In this document: piece after piece, positions 35,210-46,187 of the stretch
How the letters are laid out: each line of letters starts with the position of its first letter
Numbering within the stretch: position 1 is the first letter of the stretch
Source: Rikenella microfusus
GTDB lineage: Bacteria; Bacteroidota; Bacteroidia; Bacteroidales; Tenuifilaceae
NCBI GenBank assembly: GCA_020722565.1
Contig: DYKO01000002.1
Location: forward strand, 20,625-84,624
Reading direction: 5' to 3'
DNA length: 64,000 nucleotides
The notes under the pieces: generated by a model
Databases searched by the model: none
Told to the model about the DNA's origin: nothing
Seen by the model: only the letters and a program-made list of their open reading frames with translations
Position numbers and translations under genes: made by a program

Positions 35210-37000
35210 TTACATTCTATCGGGTACATCAATTCCTAAAAGCCACATGGACCGTTTAATAATATCGGCAACAGTAGAAGAAAGCATTAACCTCAGCAGC
35301 CGAGCATCAGGATTAGTCTCTTTAAGTATGGTATAGTCGTGGTAATACTGGTTGTACTCCTTAGCGAGTTCGTATGCATAGTTTGCAATAAGCGATGGGT
35401 TATGAGTATCGGCAGATTCCTGTACTATATCGGGGAAGATACTGATTTGCTGGATTAATTCAAGTTCCTTGGCGTTGCTTATTGAATGGGCTGAAATTTT
35501 GCCCGATAGGGCAAAACCCATTTCCTCAGCCTTGGATAAAACTGATTTAATGCGAGCATGGGTGTATTGAATGAATGGCCCAGTATTACCATTAAAGTCG
35601 ATGGACTCCTTGGGATTGAAGGTCATGTTCTTCTTGGGGTCAACTTTGAGGATAAAGTACTTGAGCGCTGCAAGGCCTACCATACGAAAAACTTCAGATG
35701 CCTGATCATGGTCAACATCGTTCAGTTTGCCGAGTTCCTCGGACATTTGCCGAGCTGTTTCAATCATTTCATCAATCAAATCGTCGGCATCAACTACAGT
35801 GCCTTCACGTGATTTCATCTTGCCTTCAGGTAGCTGAACCATACCATAGGAGAGGTGGTATAGGGCGTCGCTCCAATGGTAGCCGAGTTTTTTCATGATG
35901 AGCTTAAGAACCTGAAAATGGTACTCCTGTTCGTTGCCTACTACATATATGTGCTCATCAAAGTTAAACTCGTTGTAGCGTTGAATGGCCGTGCCGATAT
36001 CCTGGGTGATGTATACTGAGGTGCCGTCGGCGCGGAGCAGGAGCTTTTGGTCGAGACCGTCATGTGTAAGGTCTACCCATATGGAACCATCATCTTTTTT
36101 AAAAAAGATGTCACGTTTCAATCCATCATGCACAATCGATTTTCCTAAAAGATAGGTATCCGACTCGTAGTAAATTTTATCAAAGGTAATTCCCAGATCG
36201 GCATAAGTTTTATCAAAACCTTCGTAAACCCATCCATTCATGGTTTTCCATAGGTTGATAACCTCGGGATCCTTGGCTTCCCAACGTCGAAGCATTTCCT
36301 GTGCCTCCTGAATAATGGGGGCTTTGGCTTTGGCCTCTTCTTCAGATAAGCCCTTTACTTTAAGTTCCTCAACTTGTGCCTTGTACTCCTTATCGAAACG
36401 AACGTAATAATCGCCTACAAGATGATCGCCTTTTTTCCTTGATGTTTGGGGCGTTTCGTTGTTTCCAAACTTTTGCCACGCCAGCATCGACTTACAAATG
36501 TGAATACCCCTATCGTTAACCAGGTTAACCTTAACAACCCGTTTCCCGGTCACTCCCAGTATTCGGGAAATCGACATGCCCAGTAGGTTGTTACGGATAT
36601 GCCCCAAATGCAAGGGTTTATTGGTATTGGGCGATGAGAACTCTATTACAATAGGTTTTTCTGATGCCGAAGAATTAAAACCGAACTCAGGGGTTGTTAC
36701 AATTGTGTTAAGCGTACTTGCCCAGTAGCCCTTAGAAAGAGTAATGTTCAGAAAACCCTTTATGATGTTGAATTTATCAATATCATTGCTAAAGGTTATT
36801 AATAGTTCGCCGATTTCCTTACAGGTTTCCTCAGGTGATTTTCTGGAAATTTTAAGCAGGGGAAAAGCGACCATGGTATAGTCGCCTTCGAATTCCTTAC
36901 GGGTTTTTTGAATTTGAATAAGGTTATCGGGAATGGGCTGATTGTAAAGTTTTTCTACTGTTGTTTTTACTATACCATGAATAAACTTTTCTGCAATCAT
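35210..37000 (-). CDS. argS: Arginyl-tRNA synthetase ArgS
   Basis: The protein is 596 residues from the ATG at 37000 (MIAEKFIHG); an ATG at 37015 would add five. It is a class I synthetase with PNTNKPLHLGHIRNNLLG (the HIGH motif as HLGH) near 131, the KMSKS counterpart KMKSREGTVVDADD near 390 and the C-terminal anticodon-binding domain ending SMWLLGIDVPDRM. It charges tRNA-Arg in the cytoplasm. The gene begins 17 bp after the secA stop. A tRNA-Arg lies at the far end of the window. Confidence 0.97.
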   Translation of the reverse strand: MIAEKFIHGIVKTTVEKLYNQPIPDNLIQIQKTRKEFEGDYTMVAFPLLKISRKSPEETCKEIGELLITFSNDIDKFNIIKGFLNITLSKGYWASTLNTIVTTPEFGFNSSASEKPIVIEFSSPNTNKPLHLGHIRNNLLGMSISRILGVTGKRVVKVNLVNDRGIHICKSMLAWQKFGNNETPQTSRKKGDHLVGDYYVRFDKEYKAQVEELKVKGLSEEEAKAKAPIIQEAQEMLRRWEAKDPEVINLWKTMNGWVYEGFDKTYADLGITFDKIYYESDTYLLGKSIVHDGLKRDIFFKKDDGSIWVDLTHDGLDQKLLLRADGTSVYITQDIGTAIQRYNEFNFDEHIYVVGNEQEYHFQVLKLIMKKLGYHWSDALYHLSYGMVQLPEGKMKSREGTVVDADDLIDEMIETARQMSEELGKLNDVDHDQASEVFRMVGLAALKYFILKVDPKKNMTFNPKESIDFNGNTGPFIQYTHARIKSVLSKAEEMGFALSGKISAHSISNAKELELIQQISIFPDIVQESADTHNPSLIANYAYELAKEYNQYYHDYTILKETNPDARLLRLMLSSTVADIIKRSMWLLGIDVPDRM

Positions 37001-37017
37001 CTTTATAAATATCAATA

Positions 37018-40000
37018 TTATAAATTTTTACCGTGACAATGTTTGTATTTTTTACCGCTACCACACGGACAGGGATCGTTTCTGCCAATCCGTACCTCAA
37101 CCTTAACCGGTTGGTGATTTTGTTCCTGTGGATTAGCTCCGGTTTGTAGTGTATCGTTACGGCTGGTTTGGTACTGGTTCATGTCGGTATGCTTGCGTTG
37201 ACGCGCTTCCTGAACCTGACTGGGATCGCGCAGCGGTATGAAGGCCTTGACCAGAATTGAAACGATATCGCGGTTGAGCTTGTCTATCATGCTGCTGAAT
37301 AGGTTAAAAGCTTCGAGTTTATAGATAAGCAAGGGATCTTTTTGTTCGTAAACAGCATTTTGAACGCTTTGTTTCAAATCGTCCATTTCGCGTAGATGCT
37401 CTTTCCAGTACTCATCAATGATGAAGAGGATAATGTTTTTAGTAAATGAGCGAATGAGTTCCTTCCCTTCGGTTTCGTAGGCCTTTTTCAGGTTGGTTAC
37501 AATTTGGTAAACCTTTTGCCCATCGGAAATTGGGACAACTATGTTTTCATAAGCCGCTGATTGTTTTTCGTAAACCTCTTTAATTACGGGGTATGCCTGA
37601 CGGGCAATTTCATGAGCTTTTCGATCGTACGATTCCAGAGCAGCTTTATATAAGCGTTCAGCTATTTCGGCGGGCTTAAGCTCATCATACTCCTTTTCGG
37701 ATAAAAGCAGGTCAATGGAGAACTGCCTGATGATTTCCATTTTGAACTCGTTGTAATCGTATGCACCATGGTATTCGTTTACAATGGCTTCGCATACGTC
37801 CATAAACATGTTGGAAATATCCACATCGAGGCGTTCACCGTAAAGAGCGTTACGACGTCGCTTGTAAATAACCTCGCGTTGCGCGTTCATAACGTCGTCG
37901 TACTCCAGCAAGCGCTTACGAATACCAAAGTTATTCTCTTCAACTTTTTTCTGGGCCCGCTCAATTGATTTTGATACCATGGAGTGCTGAATCACATCAC
38001 CCTCTTTATGACCCATAGCATCCATAATGCGGGCAATCCGATCGGAACCAAAAAGGCGCATCAGGTCGTCCTCAAGCGATACATAGAATTGAGATGTTCC
38101 GGGGTCACCCTGACGGCCCGAACGGCCTCGCAGCTGACGGTCAACACGGCGCGACTCGTGACGCTCGGTGCCAATGATAGCCAAACCTCCGGCATCTCTT
38201 GATTCGGAGGTTAACTTGATGTCGGTACCACGGCCTGCCATGTTGGTGGCAATGGTTACAGTTTTAGAAATACCTGCATGGGCAACGATTTCGGCCTCGC
38301 GCTGATGCTGCTTAGCATTTAGCACGTTGTGCTGTATGCCTTTAAGTTTAAGCATTCGGCTTAGCAGTTCTGAAACTTCTACCGATGTGGTACCCACCAA
38401 AACGGGACGGTTAACTTCGCGGAGGCGAACTATTTCTTCGATTACGGCATTGTACTTCTCACGCTTGGTTTTGTAAACCAGATCGTCCATATCCTTGCGG
38501 ATAACAGGCTTATTTGTGGGAATAACCACAACATCAAGTTTATAGATGCTCCAGAACTCACCGGCCTCGGTTTCAGCGGTACCGGTCATACCGGCCAATT
38601 TATGGTACATTCTGAAGTAGTTCTGAAGCGTAATGGTGGCAAAGGTTTGGGTTGCAGCCTCAACTTTTACTCGTTCCTTTGCCTCAATGGCCTGGTGCAA
38701 GCCATCGGAATACCTACGACCCTCAAGAATACGGCCGGTTTGCTCATCAACAATTTTTACCTTATTATCCATCACCACGTATTCAACATCCTTTTCGAAC
38801 ATGGTGTAGGCCTTGAGCAATTGGTGAACCGTGTGTACACGTTCCGATTTAACTGCGTACTCACGCAGAAGCTCATCCTTCTTGGCCATTTTTTCACCCT
38901 GAGTGATGGGCAATTTTTCAATCTCAGCAATTTCAGTTCCTATATCTGGAAGCACGAAAAACTTGGTGTCTTCAGCTGAACTGGTAATTAAATCAATACC
39001 CTTATCGGTAAGTTCAACTGAGTTTTGTTTCTCATCGATAACAAAGTACAGATCATCAGTGATTTGGTACATGTTTCGGTTGTTATCCTGCATGTAAAAG
39101 TTTTCAGTTTTAAGCAGGAGTGCCTTCATTCCCTGTTCGCTCAAGAACTTGATAAGGGGTTTATACTTAGGCCAACCCTTATGGGCTCTTAGCAGCAGCT
39201 TACCTCCTTCCTCAGTTTTACCTTCTGATATGAGTTTTCGAGCATCGGTAAGAAGCTGGGTAATGAGGCTTCTTTGAGCGTTAACCAGTTTTTCAACTTT
39301 AGGCTTATACTCTTCAAACATTTGGTCATCGCCTTTGGGAACCGGACCGGAAATAATTAGGGGGGTTCGGGCATCGTCGATTAGGACTGAGTCCACCTCA
39401 TCAACAATGGCGAAGTGGTGCTTGCGCTGAACAAGGTCCTCGGGTGCGATGGCCATGTTATCGCGTAGGTAGTCGAAACCAAATTCATTGTTGGTACCAA
39501 AGGTGATATCGCAGTTGTATGCCCTACGACGTGCCTCGGAATTGGGTTGATGTTTATCGATACAGTCAACGGAAAGACCATGGAATTCGTAAATTGGGCC
39601 CATCCACTCGGAGTCGCGGCGGGCAAGGTAATCATTTACTGTAACTACGTGTACTCCTTTACCCGCCAGTGCATTTAGGAATACGGGCAGGGTTGCAACC
39701 AGTGTTTTACCCTCGCCGGTTGCCATTTCGGCAATCTTTCCTTGATGCAACACCACGCCACCAATGAGTTGGACATCGTAGTGCACCATATCCCAAACAA
39801 TTTCATTGCCTCCGGCCATCCAGCGGTTTTTGTAAATAGCTTTATTACCTTGAATGGTAACAAAATCTTTTTGGATGGCCAAATCGCGATCGAATTGGGT
39901 TGCAGTTACCTCAATGGTTTCTTTTTCCTTAAACCTTCGGGCGGTTTCCTTAACAATGGCAAAGGAATCGGGGAGAATCTGGTTGAGTATCTCCTCAATT

Positions 40001-40299
40001 TTATCGTCAATTTGTTTGGTAAGCCTATCTACTTCCTTGTATATCTTTTCCTTTTCATCGTAGGAAATCTCATCCGATTCCATCTGTACCTTCAGTTGCT
40101 CAACCTTAGCTTCATCTTCGGCAATATAATTTCTAACCTTTTCACGAAGTTTGGCAGATTCCTGCCGAAGTTCATCGTTGGTGAATGTGGTGTATTTTGG
40201 GTAAACCTCACGAATTTTATTGACAATAGGCATTAGTTCACGAAGGTCGCGGTCCGATTTAGTTCCAAAAAATTTGGTAAGAATGTTGTTCAATCCCAT
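37018..40299 (-). CDS. secA: Preprotein translocase ATPase SecA
   Basis: This 1093-residue protein is the SecA motor, longer than the E. coli form as usual for Bacteroidota, with extra sequence in the first nucleotide-binding domain. Landmarks are [15 protein letters not shown] (Walker A), [40 protein letters not shown] and [14 protein letters not shown]. The C-terminus is a zinc-binding SEC-C motif, [14 protein letters not shown]. It drives protein export through SecYEG. It is followed by argS. Confidence 0.98.
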   Translation of the reverse strand: MGLNNILTKFFGTKSDRDLRELMPIVNKIREVYPKYTTFTNDELRQESAKLREKVRNYIAEDEAKVEQLKVQMESDEISYDEKEKIYKEVDRLTKQIDDKIEEILNQILPDSFAIVKETARRFKEKETIEVTATQFDRDLAIQKDFVTIQGNKAIYKNRWMAGGNEIVWDMVHYDVQLIGGVVLHQGKIAEMATGEGKTLVATLPVFLNALAGKGVHVVTVNDYLARRDSEWMGPIYEFHGLSVDCIDKHQPNSEARRRAYNCDITFGTNNEFGFDYLRDNMAIAPEDLVQRKHHFAIVDEVDSVLIDDARTPLIISGPVPKGDDQMFEEYKPKVEKLVNAQRSLITQLLTDARKLISEGKTEEGGKLLLRAHKGWPKYKPLIKFLSEQGMKALLLKTENFYMQDNNRNMYQITDDLYFVIDEKQNSVELTDKGIDLITSSAEDTKFFVLPDIGTEIAEIEKLPITQGEKMAKKDELLREYAVKSERVHTVHQLLKAYTMFEKDVEYVVMDNKVKIVDEQTGRILEGRRYSDGLHQAIEAKERVKVEAATQTFATITLQNYFRMYHKLAGMTGTAETEAGEFWSIYKLDVVVIPTNKPVIRKDMDDLVYKTKREKYNAVIEEIVRLREVNRPVLVGTTSVEVSELLSRMLKLKGIQHNVLNAKQHQREAEIVAHAGISKTVTIATNMAGRGTDIKLTSESRDAGGLAIIGTERHESRRVDRQLRGRSGRQGDPGTSQFYVSLEDDLMRLFGSDRIARIMDAMGHKEGDVIQHSMVSKSIERAQKKVEENNFGIRKRLLEYDDVMNAQREVIYKRRRNALYGERLDVDISNMFMDVCEAIVNEYHGAYDYNEFKMEIIRQFSIDLLLSEKEYDELKPAEIAERLYKAALESYDRKAHEIARQAYPVIKEVYEKQSAAYENIVVPISDGQKVYQIVTNLKKAYETEGKELIRSFTKNIILFIIDEYWKEHLREMDDLKQSVQNAVYEQKDPLLIYKLEAFNLFSSMIDKLNRDIVSILVKAFIPLRDPSQVQEARQRKHTDMNQYQTSRNDTLQTGANPQEQNHQPVKVEVRIGRNDPCPCGSGKKYKHCHGKNL

Positions 40300-40435
40300 T
40301 TCGATTTATTTTTCAGTTTAAAGTCAACAAATTTAAAGGTTTTTTTGCAAAATAGAACAAGTTCAGGAAGGCTAATGTTAAAAATAGCAAAAGAGGCCTA
40401 AAAGCCCCTTTTGCAGTAGGATTTAAGTAAATGTT

Positions 40436-40948
40436 TTACTTTTTGGCTTGGGTATTGTTAACGAAAGTGCGTTGCTTTAGCTCTTTGTCGAGCATGAAAA
40501 GCCCGTTACCGTTGCCGTTGATGAGTTTTAAAGTATCAAGTATTTCTTGCACGTTAGCTTCTTCCTCTACCTGCTCATCAACAAACCATTGAAGCATTCC
40601 CTTTGTGGCATGGTCCTTTTCCTCAATGGCAATATCCATGAGGTTATTTATGAGCCGGGTTACCTCTTTTTCGTGTTTTAAGGTTTCCTCAAAGGCGTGC
40701 AGGGGCGAATCCCATTTGGTTTGGACTTCCTTAATTGGTTTAAGTTCGGGCTTGGAGCCGCGCTCAATCAGGTAGTCGAAAAACTTCATGGCGTGAGCTA
40801 ACTCCTCCTGCCACTGCACCTTAAACCAGTTGGCAATGCCACTGAAACCCTCGCTGGCAAAGTGGCCCGACATGGATAAATAGAGATAGGCCGACCAAAT
40901 TTCGGCATTTATCTGTTCATTGATGGCTTGTTCTAATCGCTTATTCAT
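40436..40948 (-). CDS. ftnA: Non-heme ferritin
   Basis: This 170-residue protein is a bacterial ferritin of the FtnA type. Ferroxidase residues are visible as E16 (NAEIWSAYLYLSM), the pair E49/H52 (WQEELAHAMKFF), E93-region residues in KHEKEVTRLI, and Q/E residues in FVDEQVEEEANVQEI. It stores iron in the cytoplasm as a 24-mer. It lies alone between dnaX and secA, both on the same strand. Confidence 0.96.
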   Translation of the reverse strand: MNKRLEQAINEQINAEIWSAYLYLSMSGHFASEGFSGIANWFKVQWQEELAHAMKFFDYLIERGSKPELKPIKEVQTKWDSPLHAFEETLKHEKEVTRLINNLMDIAIEEKDHATKGMLQWFVDEQVEEEANVQEILDTLKLINGNGNGLFMLDKELKQRTFVNNTQAKK

Positions 40949-41006
40949 AAATATTGTTTTTTAATGGTTTAACATCAAAATTAGTGATTTGTTATCAGAG
41001 TAACAA

Positions 41007-42722
41007 CTAATCGAAATCAAGGTTCAATTGTTGTATGAAACGATTTAGCGCCGGATTATGTTCAGCCATAAATTTCAACTTGTCGTCGGGGGTAAAAAGC
41101 CGTGGTTTTTTATGGATAGGTTCCTCATTAGATACCTCCTCAATGATATCAATTGAACTAGCTTTAAGTGAATTTTTAAGGTATAGCTGCACATCTTTTT
41201 TAATCTCCTTAAAAATTTCGATTTGGACCTGTGCCTCAAATTTTACCAAAATTTTACCGTTATCGGAAAGGGTGGGGGGGTAGTTGCTCATCAAGCTGAA
41301 ATGGGCAGGCTTTTCTTTTTCAATTTGAAGTGCAAACGCATTCCATGCCGCACTCAAATCGGAAGCATTAAAAGCATTGTTAAAAATTTTTGGATTATCA
41401 TCATTATCCTTAGAATCCAAAGCATTGGTTTCTTCTAATTTGGGTTGTGGTTGAGATGGCGTTTTAGAATTCAGGACATTTTTAAGTGATGTGGTTTTAA
41501 TGGGAGGTGCAGCCGTTTTTTCCGTTTTAGAATAGGCGTTAGGTTTATTAGCTACAATATTTGGTTTTCCCTGGGCGGGTTGTTCAGAGGAACCACTATC
41601 CTCTACTTCGAACTCGTCAGATTTTTTTTTTCGATTAAGCCCTGATAGCTTAATTAGCATTAGTTCAACATGAAGCCTTTGATTCGGGCTTTGCCTGAAG
41701 GCAACATCAAACTGATTAGTAACCTGAAGTGTATCAATTAGAAATGCCGGGCTACATGTTGCTGCCATTTGCTTATATTTTTCAGCAATTGAGGAACCTA
41801 CCTCGAGTAGCGGTATGGTTTTGGGGTCGTGGCATACCAAAACGTTACGCAGGTGCTGGCTTAAACCTGTTATAAACTGCTGTGCATCGAACCCTTTTGA
41901 TAGTAGTTCATCAAATATTTGTAGGGAATCGGCGTAATCGCCTTTAATAAAATTTTCGGTTAACCTGAAATAGTATTGGTAATCGAGAACGTTAAGGTTT
42001 TCAATTACCTTTTGGTAGGTGATATGATTGTTGCTGAAGCTGACAACCTGATCGAAAATTGAAAGCGCATCGCGCATGGCACCATCGGCCTTTTGGGCGA
42101 TGATATTTAGGGCTTCAACCTCGTATTCTACCTTTTCGGTTTGAGCAATGTATTCAAGGTACTTTACGGTATCCTCAACCCGAATTCGATTAAAATCGAA
42201 AATCTGGCAGCGCGAAAGTATGGTGGGGAGAATTTTGTGCTTTTCGGTGGTGGCCATGATGAAAATGGCATGGGCAGGAGGTTCCTCAAGAGTTTTCAGA
42301 AAGGCATTGAATGCGCTCTGTGAAAGCATGTGAACCTCATCAATAATGTAAACGCTGTATTTTCCTACCTGTGGTGGTATGCGTACCTGCTCAATCAGTT
42401 TGCGGATACCCTCAACTGAATTGTTCGATGCTGCATCGAGTTCATGAATATTGAACGAACGATTAGTATTAAATGACTTGCAACTTTCGCACTCGTTACA
42501 GGCCTCAAGTTCCGGTGTTAAATTTCGACAATTGATAGTTTTGGCAAAAATACGGGCACAGGTGGTTTTTCCTACTCCACGCGGCCCACAAAATAGGTAG
42601 GCTTGAGCTAATTGCTTACGCTGAATGGCATTTTTGAGAGTTGTAGTAATAGATGATTGTCCTACCACGCTACGAAACGTCGAAGGTCTGTATTTACGGG
42701 CCGAAACAATAAAATTTTCCAT
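41007..42722 (-). CDS. dnaX: DNA polymerase III gamma/tau subunit DnaX
   Basis: This 571-residue clamp-loader subunit has the AAA+ core with Walker A GPRGVGKTT (45-53), the zinc-binding cysteines in CRNLTP...CNECESC (C65, C75, C78, C81), Walker B IIDEVHML and the sensor region TTEKHKILPTILSRCQIF. After about residue 360 comes a low-complexity linker rich in Lys, Pro and Ser and then a tau-like C-terminal domain. No obvious frameshift site producing a gamma form was noted. Confidence 0.96.
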   Translation of the reverse strand: MENFIVSARKYRPSTFRSVVGQSSITTTLKNAIQRKQLAQAYLFCGPRGVGKTTCARIFAKTINCRNLTPELEACNECESCKSFNTNRSFNIHELDAASNNSVEGIRKLIEQVRIPPQVGKYSVYIIDEVHMLSQSAFNAFLKTLEEPPAHAIFIMATTEKHKILPTILSRCQIFDFNRIRVEDTVKYLEYIAQTEKVEYEVEALNIIAQKADGAMRDALSIFDQVVSFSNNHITYQKVIENLNVLDYQYYFRLTENFIKGDYADSLQIFDELLSKGFDAQQFITGLSQHLRNVLVCHDPKTIPLLEVGSSIAEKYKQMAATCSPAFLIDTLQVTNQFDVAFRQSPNQRLHVELMLIKLSGLNRKKKSDEFEVEDSGSSEQPAQGKPNIVANKPNAYSKTEKTAAPPIKTTSLKNVLNSKTPSQPQPKLEETNALDSKDNDDNPKIFNNAFNASDLSAAWNAFALQIEKEKPAHFSLMSNYPPTLSDNGKILVKFEAQVQIEIFKEIKKDVQLYLKNSLKASSIDIIEEVSNEEPIHKKPRLFTPDDKLKFMAEHNPALNRFIQQLNLDFD

Positions 42723-42847
42723 TGTGCCAAATTTGCCATTACAAAATTAGCAAAATAGGTCAATTAAATTCAGCCCAGTACTGTTAAATATTGTAATAGT
42801 TTGTGGGTGTGTATAATAAGTTATTAACAGTAAAGTATATTTTGCGA

Positions 42848-42874
42848 AAAAGCCGGGAGCTGCTCCCGGCTTTT
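42848..42874 (-). terminator. Rho-independent terminator after the GH13 gene
   Basis: A 12-bp perfect stem, AAAAGCCGGGAG (42848-42859) with CTCCCGGCTTTT (42863-42874), encloses a 3-base loop and gives a U tract when read on the minus strand, just after the alpha-amylase-family gene. Confidence 0.92.
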
Positions 42875-42888
42875 AGGATATGAGTGCG

Positions 42889-44256
42889 CTATTTTATATA
42901 GATGAAAAATTCCCAGGGTTTGAGCGTAAGCTTTTCGTCTTTAACAAACTCTTTTGAACCATTACTAAAGTAATCGGTGTATTGGGTGCCTAAATGTGCA
43001 TCACCTGTAATTATTATATTTTGCTCTTTAGATGAAAGATTGAAAATGGCAAAAAGTTTCTGGTTCTCATTCTCCCGAACAAAAGCAAATACTGAGCTAT
43101 CTGCAGTTGTGGTTATCCGAAAGATATCGGCTCCAATTTCACCGGCATTCAACACCGAAGTTTTTTTCTTAAGTGCAGTCAATTTCTTATAAAAATCAGT
43201 CATCCCCGTGCTATCGGTCCAATACACTTGGTCCTTTTCAAAAAAAGCCAGTCGGCGATTAAAACCTACTTCTTGGCCGTTGTAAATAAGGGGAATACCA
43301 TCGAGCACAAAGGTAAGGGCAGCCATGGTTTTTACGGCATCGCCCATTCGCTCGAATTCGGTACCATTCCATGAATTTTCATCGTGGTTGGTGATAAAGT
43401 TCATTTTAATGGTATTTTTAGGATAGGTAGTAGCCTTTTTGAGCAGGTACTGCTCCAAATCGATCACTGATTTCTTTCCCTGTGCGATTGAGTTGAGTAT
43501 ATGATGAAGCTCCCAAGCGTAATCGGCATCAAAGGCATACTTTTGAAGATCAGGGGTTTCGGCTTCTGCCAACATGAAAATGGGTTTGCCCAATGCGTTG
43601 AGCTCGGCGCGAGCCGCATCCCAAAAGTCGGTAGGCACCTCAGCGGCTACATCACAACGGAAGCCATCGAGGCCAACATCCTTAACCCAGTACTTCAGCA
43701 TATCTATCATATAACGGCGAAGTTCTGGTTTTGAGTAGTCAAGTTTGGCCACATCTGTCCAGTCGAAGGGCGATACAACTTTACCCGTTGAATCGCGAAC
43801 GTACCAATCGGGGTGCTCATTTATGAGCACTGCATCGTGTGAGGTGTGGTTGGCCACAATATCGATAATAACCTTCATTCCAAGTTCATGTGCTTTGGCT
43901 ACCAACGATTTGAAATCATCAAGTGTTCCAAATTCCGGGTTAATACCATAGTAATCCTTGACGGAGTAATAGCTGCCTAGAGAGCCCTTACGGTTTTGTA
44001 TTCCAATCGGATGAATGGGCATGAACCATAGGATATCAACACCTAAATCCTTCAATTTTGGTAAATGTTGCTCAAATGCTTTAAATGTTCCTTCTGGTGT
44101 GTATTGTCTTACATTTACTTCATAAATTATAGCATTGGAAACCCAATCGGCATGTTCAACCCTGAACGGTTCCGCGGTTTTAGGTTGCTGCTTGCATTGA
44201 ACAAACAGCATTGCCGAAGCAATAAGTACAGCAAAAAGTAGGTGTTTTAGTTTCAT
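42889..44256 (-). CDS. GH13 alpha-amylase-family lipoprotein
   Basis: This 455-residue protein has a lipoprotein signal with C21 (LFVQC) and a GH13 catalytic barrel. The four conserved regions are VIIDIVANH near 129, GLDGFRCDVAAEVP with nucleophile D202, MLAEAETP with acid/base E231, and ITNHDENSW with D292. It acts on alpha-glucans and should sit in the periplasm or on the cell surface as a lipid-anchored enzyme. It is a single-gene unit with a strong terminator. The exact glycan (starch-like or cyclomaltodextrin) is not determinable here. Confidence 0.92.
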   Translation of the reverse strand: MKLKHLLFAVLIASAMLFVQCKQQPKTAEPFRVEHADWVSNAIIYEVNVRQYTPEGTFKAFEQHLPKLKDLGVDILWFMPIHPIGIQNRKGSLGSYYSVKDYYGINPEFGTLDDFKSLVAKAHELGMKVIIDIVANHTSHDAVLINEHPDWYVRDSTGKVVSPFDWTDVAKLDYSKPELRRYMIDMLKYWVKDVGLDGFRCDVAAEVPTDFWDAARAELNALGKPIFMLAEAETPDLQKYAFDADYAWELHHILNSIAQGKKSVIDLEQYLLKKATTYPKNTIKMNFITNHDENSWNGTEFERMGDAVKTMAALTFVLDGIPLIYNGQEVGFNRRLAFFEKDQVYWTDSTGMTDFYKKLTALKKKTSVLNAGEIGADIFRITTTADSSVFAFVRENENQKLFAIFNLSSKEQNIIITGDAHLGTQYTDYFSNGSKEFVKDEKLTLKPWEFFIYIK

Positions 44257-44440
44257 AGTTTATCGTTTTAAGGTTTAAGTTGTACAGTAAAAAAATGTTT
44301 TATTAGATTTAAATCGATTGCGATAATTTAGCCTTGTGCATAGTGGCATTTGCTAATATATCAATTGTTTAAGTAAGTAAAATTGTTTTTTTGAAAAAAA
44401 AACATTAATTTGCCTAGGTAATCACTAAACCTAAAACTCT

Positions 44441-45043
44441 ATGAAATTAAAAGTTAAACATCAGGAGCAATACTCAAGGTTAGAATTGCTTCTCCGTACA
44501 TTTTTTGGTTGGCTATACATTTTTTTGCCACATGGGTTTATTCTAATTTTTGTAACCCTTTGGTCTCAAATTCTTAAAATTATAGCATTTTGGGCAATTC
44601 TTTTCACCGGCAAGTATCCCAAAAATTTGTTTGACTTTCAGGTTGGTTTAATACGCTGGACATTGAGGCTAAAGGCAAGAGTTTATAATATTTCAGATGG
44701 ATATCCTGCATTTGGTATTAAGGGCACAGATGAGCACACATCTTTTGATGTAGAATACCCCGAAAAGGTTAGCATAGCATTAATGCTTGTTCGCTTCTTT
44801 TTTGGATGGCTATACGTTTACATTCCACACCTATTTATTCTTATATTCCGTAGCTTGTTTGTAAATATTCTTATTATTATTGCATGGATTGCAGTACTTT
44901 TCACAGGGAATTATCCAAAAATATTTCATGATTGGGTTGTTGGACAGCTAAGATGGCCTACCCGTATATCTCTTTACATGAGCTATATGACCGATATTTA
45001 CCCTGCATTTACAGGTGATGAGCTACCTGAAGAACAAAACTAA
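44441..45043 (+). CDS. DUF4389 membrane protein with internal duplication
   Basis: This 200-residue protein consists of two similar halves (about 8-90 and 105-188), each with an R-x-F-F-G-W-L-Y-x-x-x-P-H segment, a hydrophobic helix pair and an LFTG-x-YPK motif followed by an F/HD-x-x-VG-x-x-RW segment. These are DUF4389 features. The function is unknown; it is an inner-membrane protein. A terminator follows, so it is probably monocistronic. Confidence 0.87.
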   Translation: MKLKVKHQEQYSRLELLLRTFFGWLYIFLPHGFILIFVTLWSQILKIIAFWAILFTGKYPKNLFDFQVGLIRWTLRLKARVYNISDGYPAFGIKGTDEHTSFDVEYPEKVSIALMLVRFFFGWLYVYIPHLFILIFRSLFVNILIIIAWIAVLFTGNYPKIFHDWVVGQLRWPTRISLYMSYMTDIYPAFTGDELPEEQN

Positions 45044-45076
45044 TTTTTTTACAATAAATTTTTGTAATATTGCACG

Positions 45077-45105
45077 GGCATCGTAATTAAACGATGCCTT
45101 TATTT
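45077..45105 (+). terminator. Rho-independent terminator
   Basis: GGCATCGT (45077-45084) pairs with ACGATGCC (45091-45098) around a 6-base loop and is followed by TTTATTTTT. It separates the DUF4389 gene from the glycosyltransferase pair. Confidence 0.88.
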
Positions 45106-45145
45106 TTGTAATATAGTCATTATGTAAAGGATATAAAGACTAACT

Positions 45146-46180
45146 ATGGTTGAAAATAGCATATCAAAAAAAAAGGTCATCATAATTGAATTTTTCAATT
45201 ATCATACGGAATGTATTTACTCGCAGGTGTTATACTTAACAAAAAGCGAATACGAAGTTGAAGTTATTTGTTCAACAAATGTTATCGATAGCATCAAATA
45301 TATTAATGAATTAGGTTATATAAAGGTATTTGATTTCAAAAAAATGCTATCGTATTTTAAACTTTGGTGGTACCTGATTAAACAAAAAAACACATCTACA
45401 GTTATTATTAACACTGCACAGGGAAGCAGGGTACTTAAGTTTATGGTTTTGCCATTTTTGGGTAAAATTAAATTTTATGGTATTATACATAATCTAAAAA
45501 AGATTGAAACAAGTAAAGGACAAAAATTAATATCTAGGAAAATCTTTAAGTATTTAGTTATTGCAGATTATTTAGAACATACAAGTATTGCAATTAGTCA
45601 TAAAATATCTGCAATAAACACTAACATATTCCCAACTCTTTTTGCTGATGATACAGTAGTCAAAAAAAATGAGATTTGGATTGTAGTTCCTGGAAATATT
45701 GAAAACAAAAGAAGAAACTATAAATGGTTAATAAATATTTGCGCTATTAATCAATTAAATAAAAGTATTAAATTTATTCTTCTTGGAAATTCTAAAAAAG
45801 GAGATGGTAAGGAAATAATACAAATGATAATCGATTTGAAGTTGGAAAAAAATTTCATTTGGTTTGATTCATTTATTAAACAGGAAACATTTAATACATA
45901 TATTGAGCTGTCGGACTATCTTTTACCTTTACTTGATGAAAATAATAATGAATATCTTAATTATAAAATATCCGGAACATTTTCTATTTCACAAGCATTT
46001 TCAAAACCAATGATTTTACATTCAAATTTTAAAATCTTAGAGAGCTATTACTGCTGCTTATTTTACAATAATGTAGAAGAGTTTATCGATTTGATTTCAA
46101 GTAAACCTTTAGTACAATGTAAACCTTTTGATTTTAATAAAAATAGGTTAAATTATATTAATGTTCTAAATATACAATAG
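45146..46180 (+). CDS. Putative GT-B glycosyltransferase
   Basis: This 344-residue protein has a GT-B-like pattern: an N-terminal alpha/beta domain (KKVIIIEFFNYHTECIYSQVL), a linker near 165, and a C-terminal domain beginning IWIVVPGNIENKRRNYKWL with FILLGNSKKGDGKEI, then FWFDSFIKQETFN and the late acidic stretch LLPLLDENNNEYLNYK in the place of the donor site. Sequence similarity to named families is weak. The coding sequence is noticeably AT-rich compared with flanking housekeeping genes, as often in glycan loci. It lies 7 bp before the DUF5672 gene. Confidence 0.68.
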   Translation: MVENSISKKKVIIIEFFNYHTECIYSQVLYLTKSEYEVEVICSTNVIDSIKYINELGYIKVFDFKKMLSYFKLWWYLIKQKNTSTVIINTAQGSRVLKFMVLPFLGKIKFYGIIHNLKKIETSKGQKLISRKIFKYLVIADYLEHTSIAISHKISAINTNIFPTLFADDTVVKKNEIWIVVPGNIENKRRNYKWLINICAINQLNKSIKFILLGNSKKGDGKEIIQMIIDLKLEKNFIWFDSFIKQETFNTYIELSDYLLPLLDENNNEYLNYKISGTFSISQAFSKPMILHSNFKILESYYCCLFYNNVEEFIDLISSKPLVQCKPFDFNKNRLNYINVLNIQ

Positions 46181-46187
46181 ATATTTC

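Noticed and set aside
39742..40236. 164-codon ORF antisense to secA
   Set aside because: It is a shadow of a conserved gene, with no recognisable protein features or start context; the same holds for the long ORFs antisense to the aminotransferase gene (29994-30617) and ffh (33224-33811).
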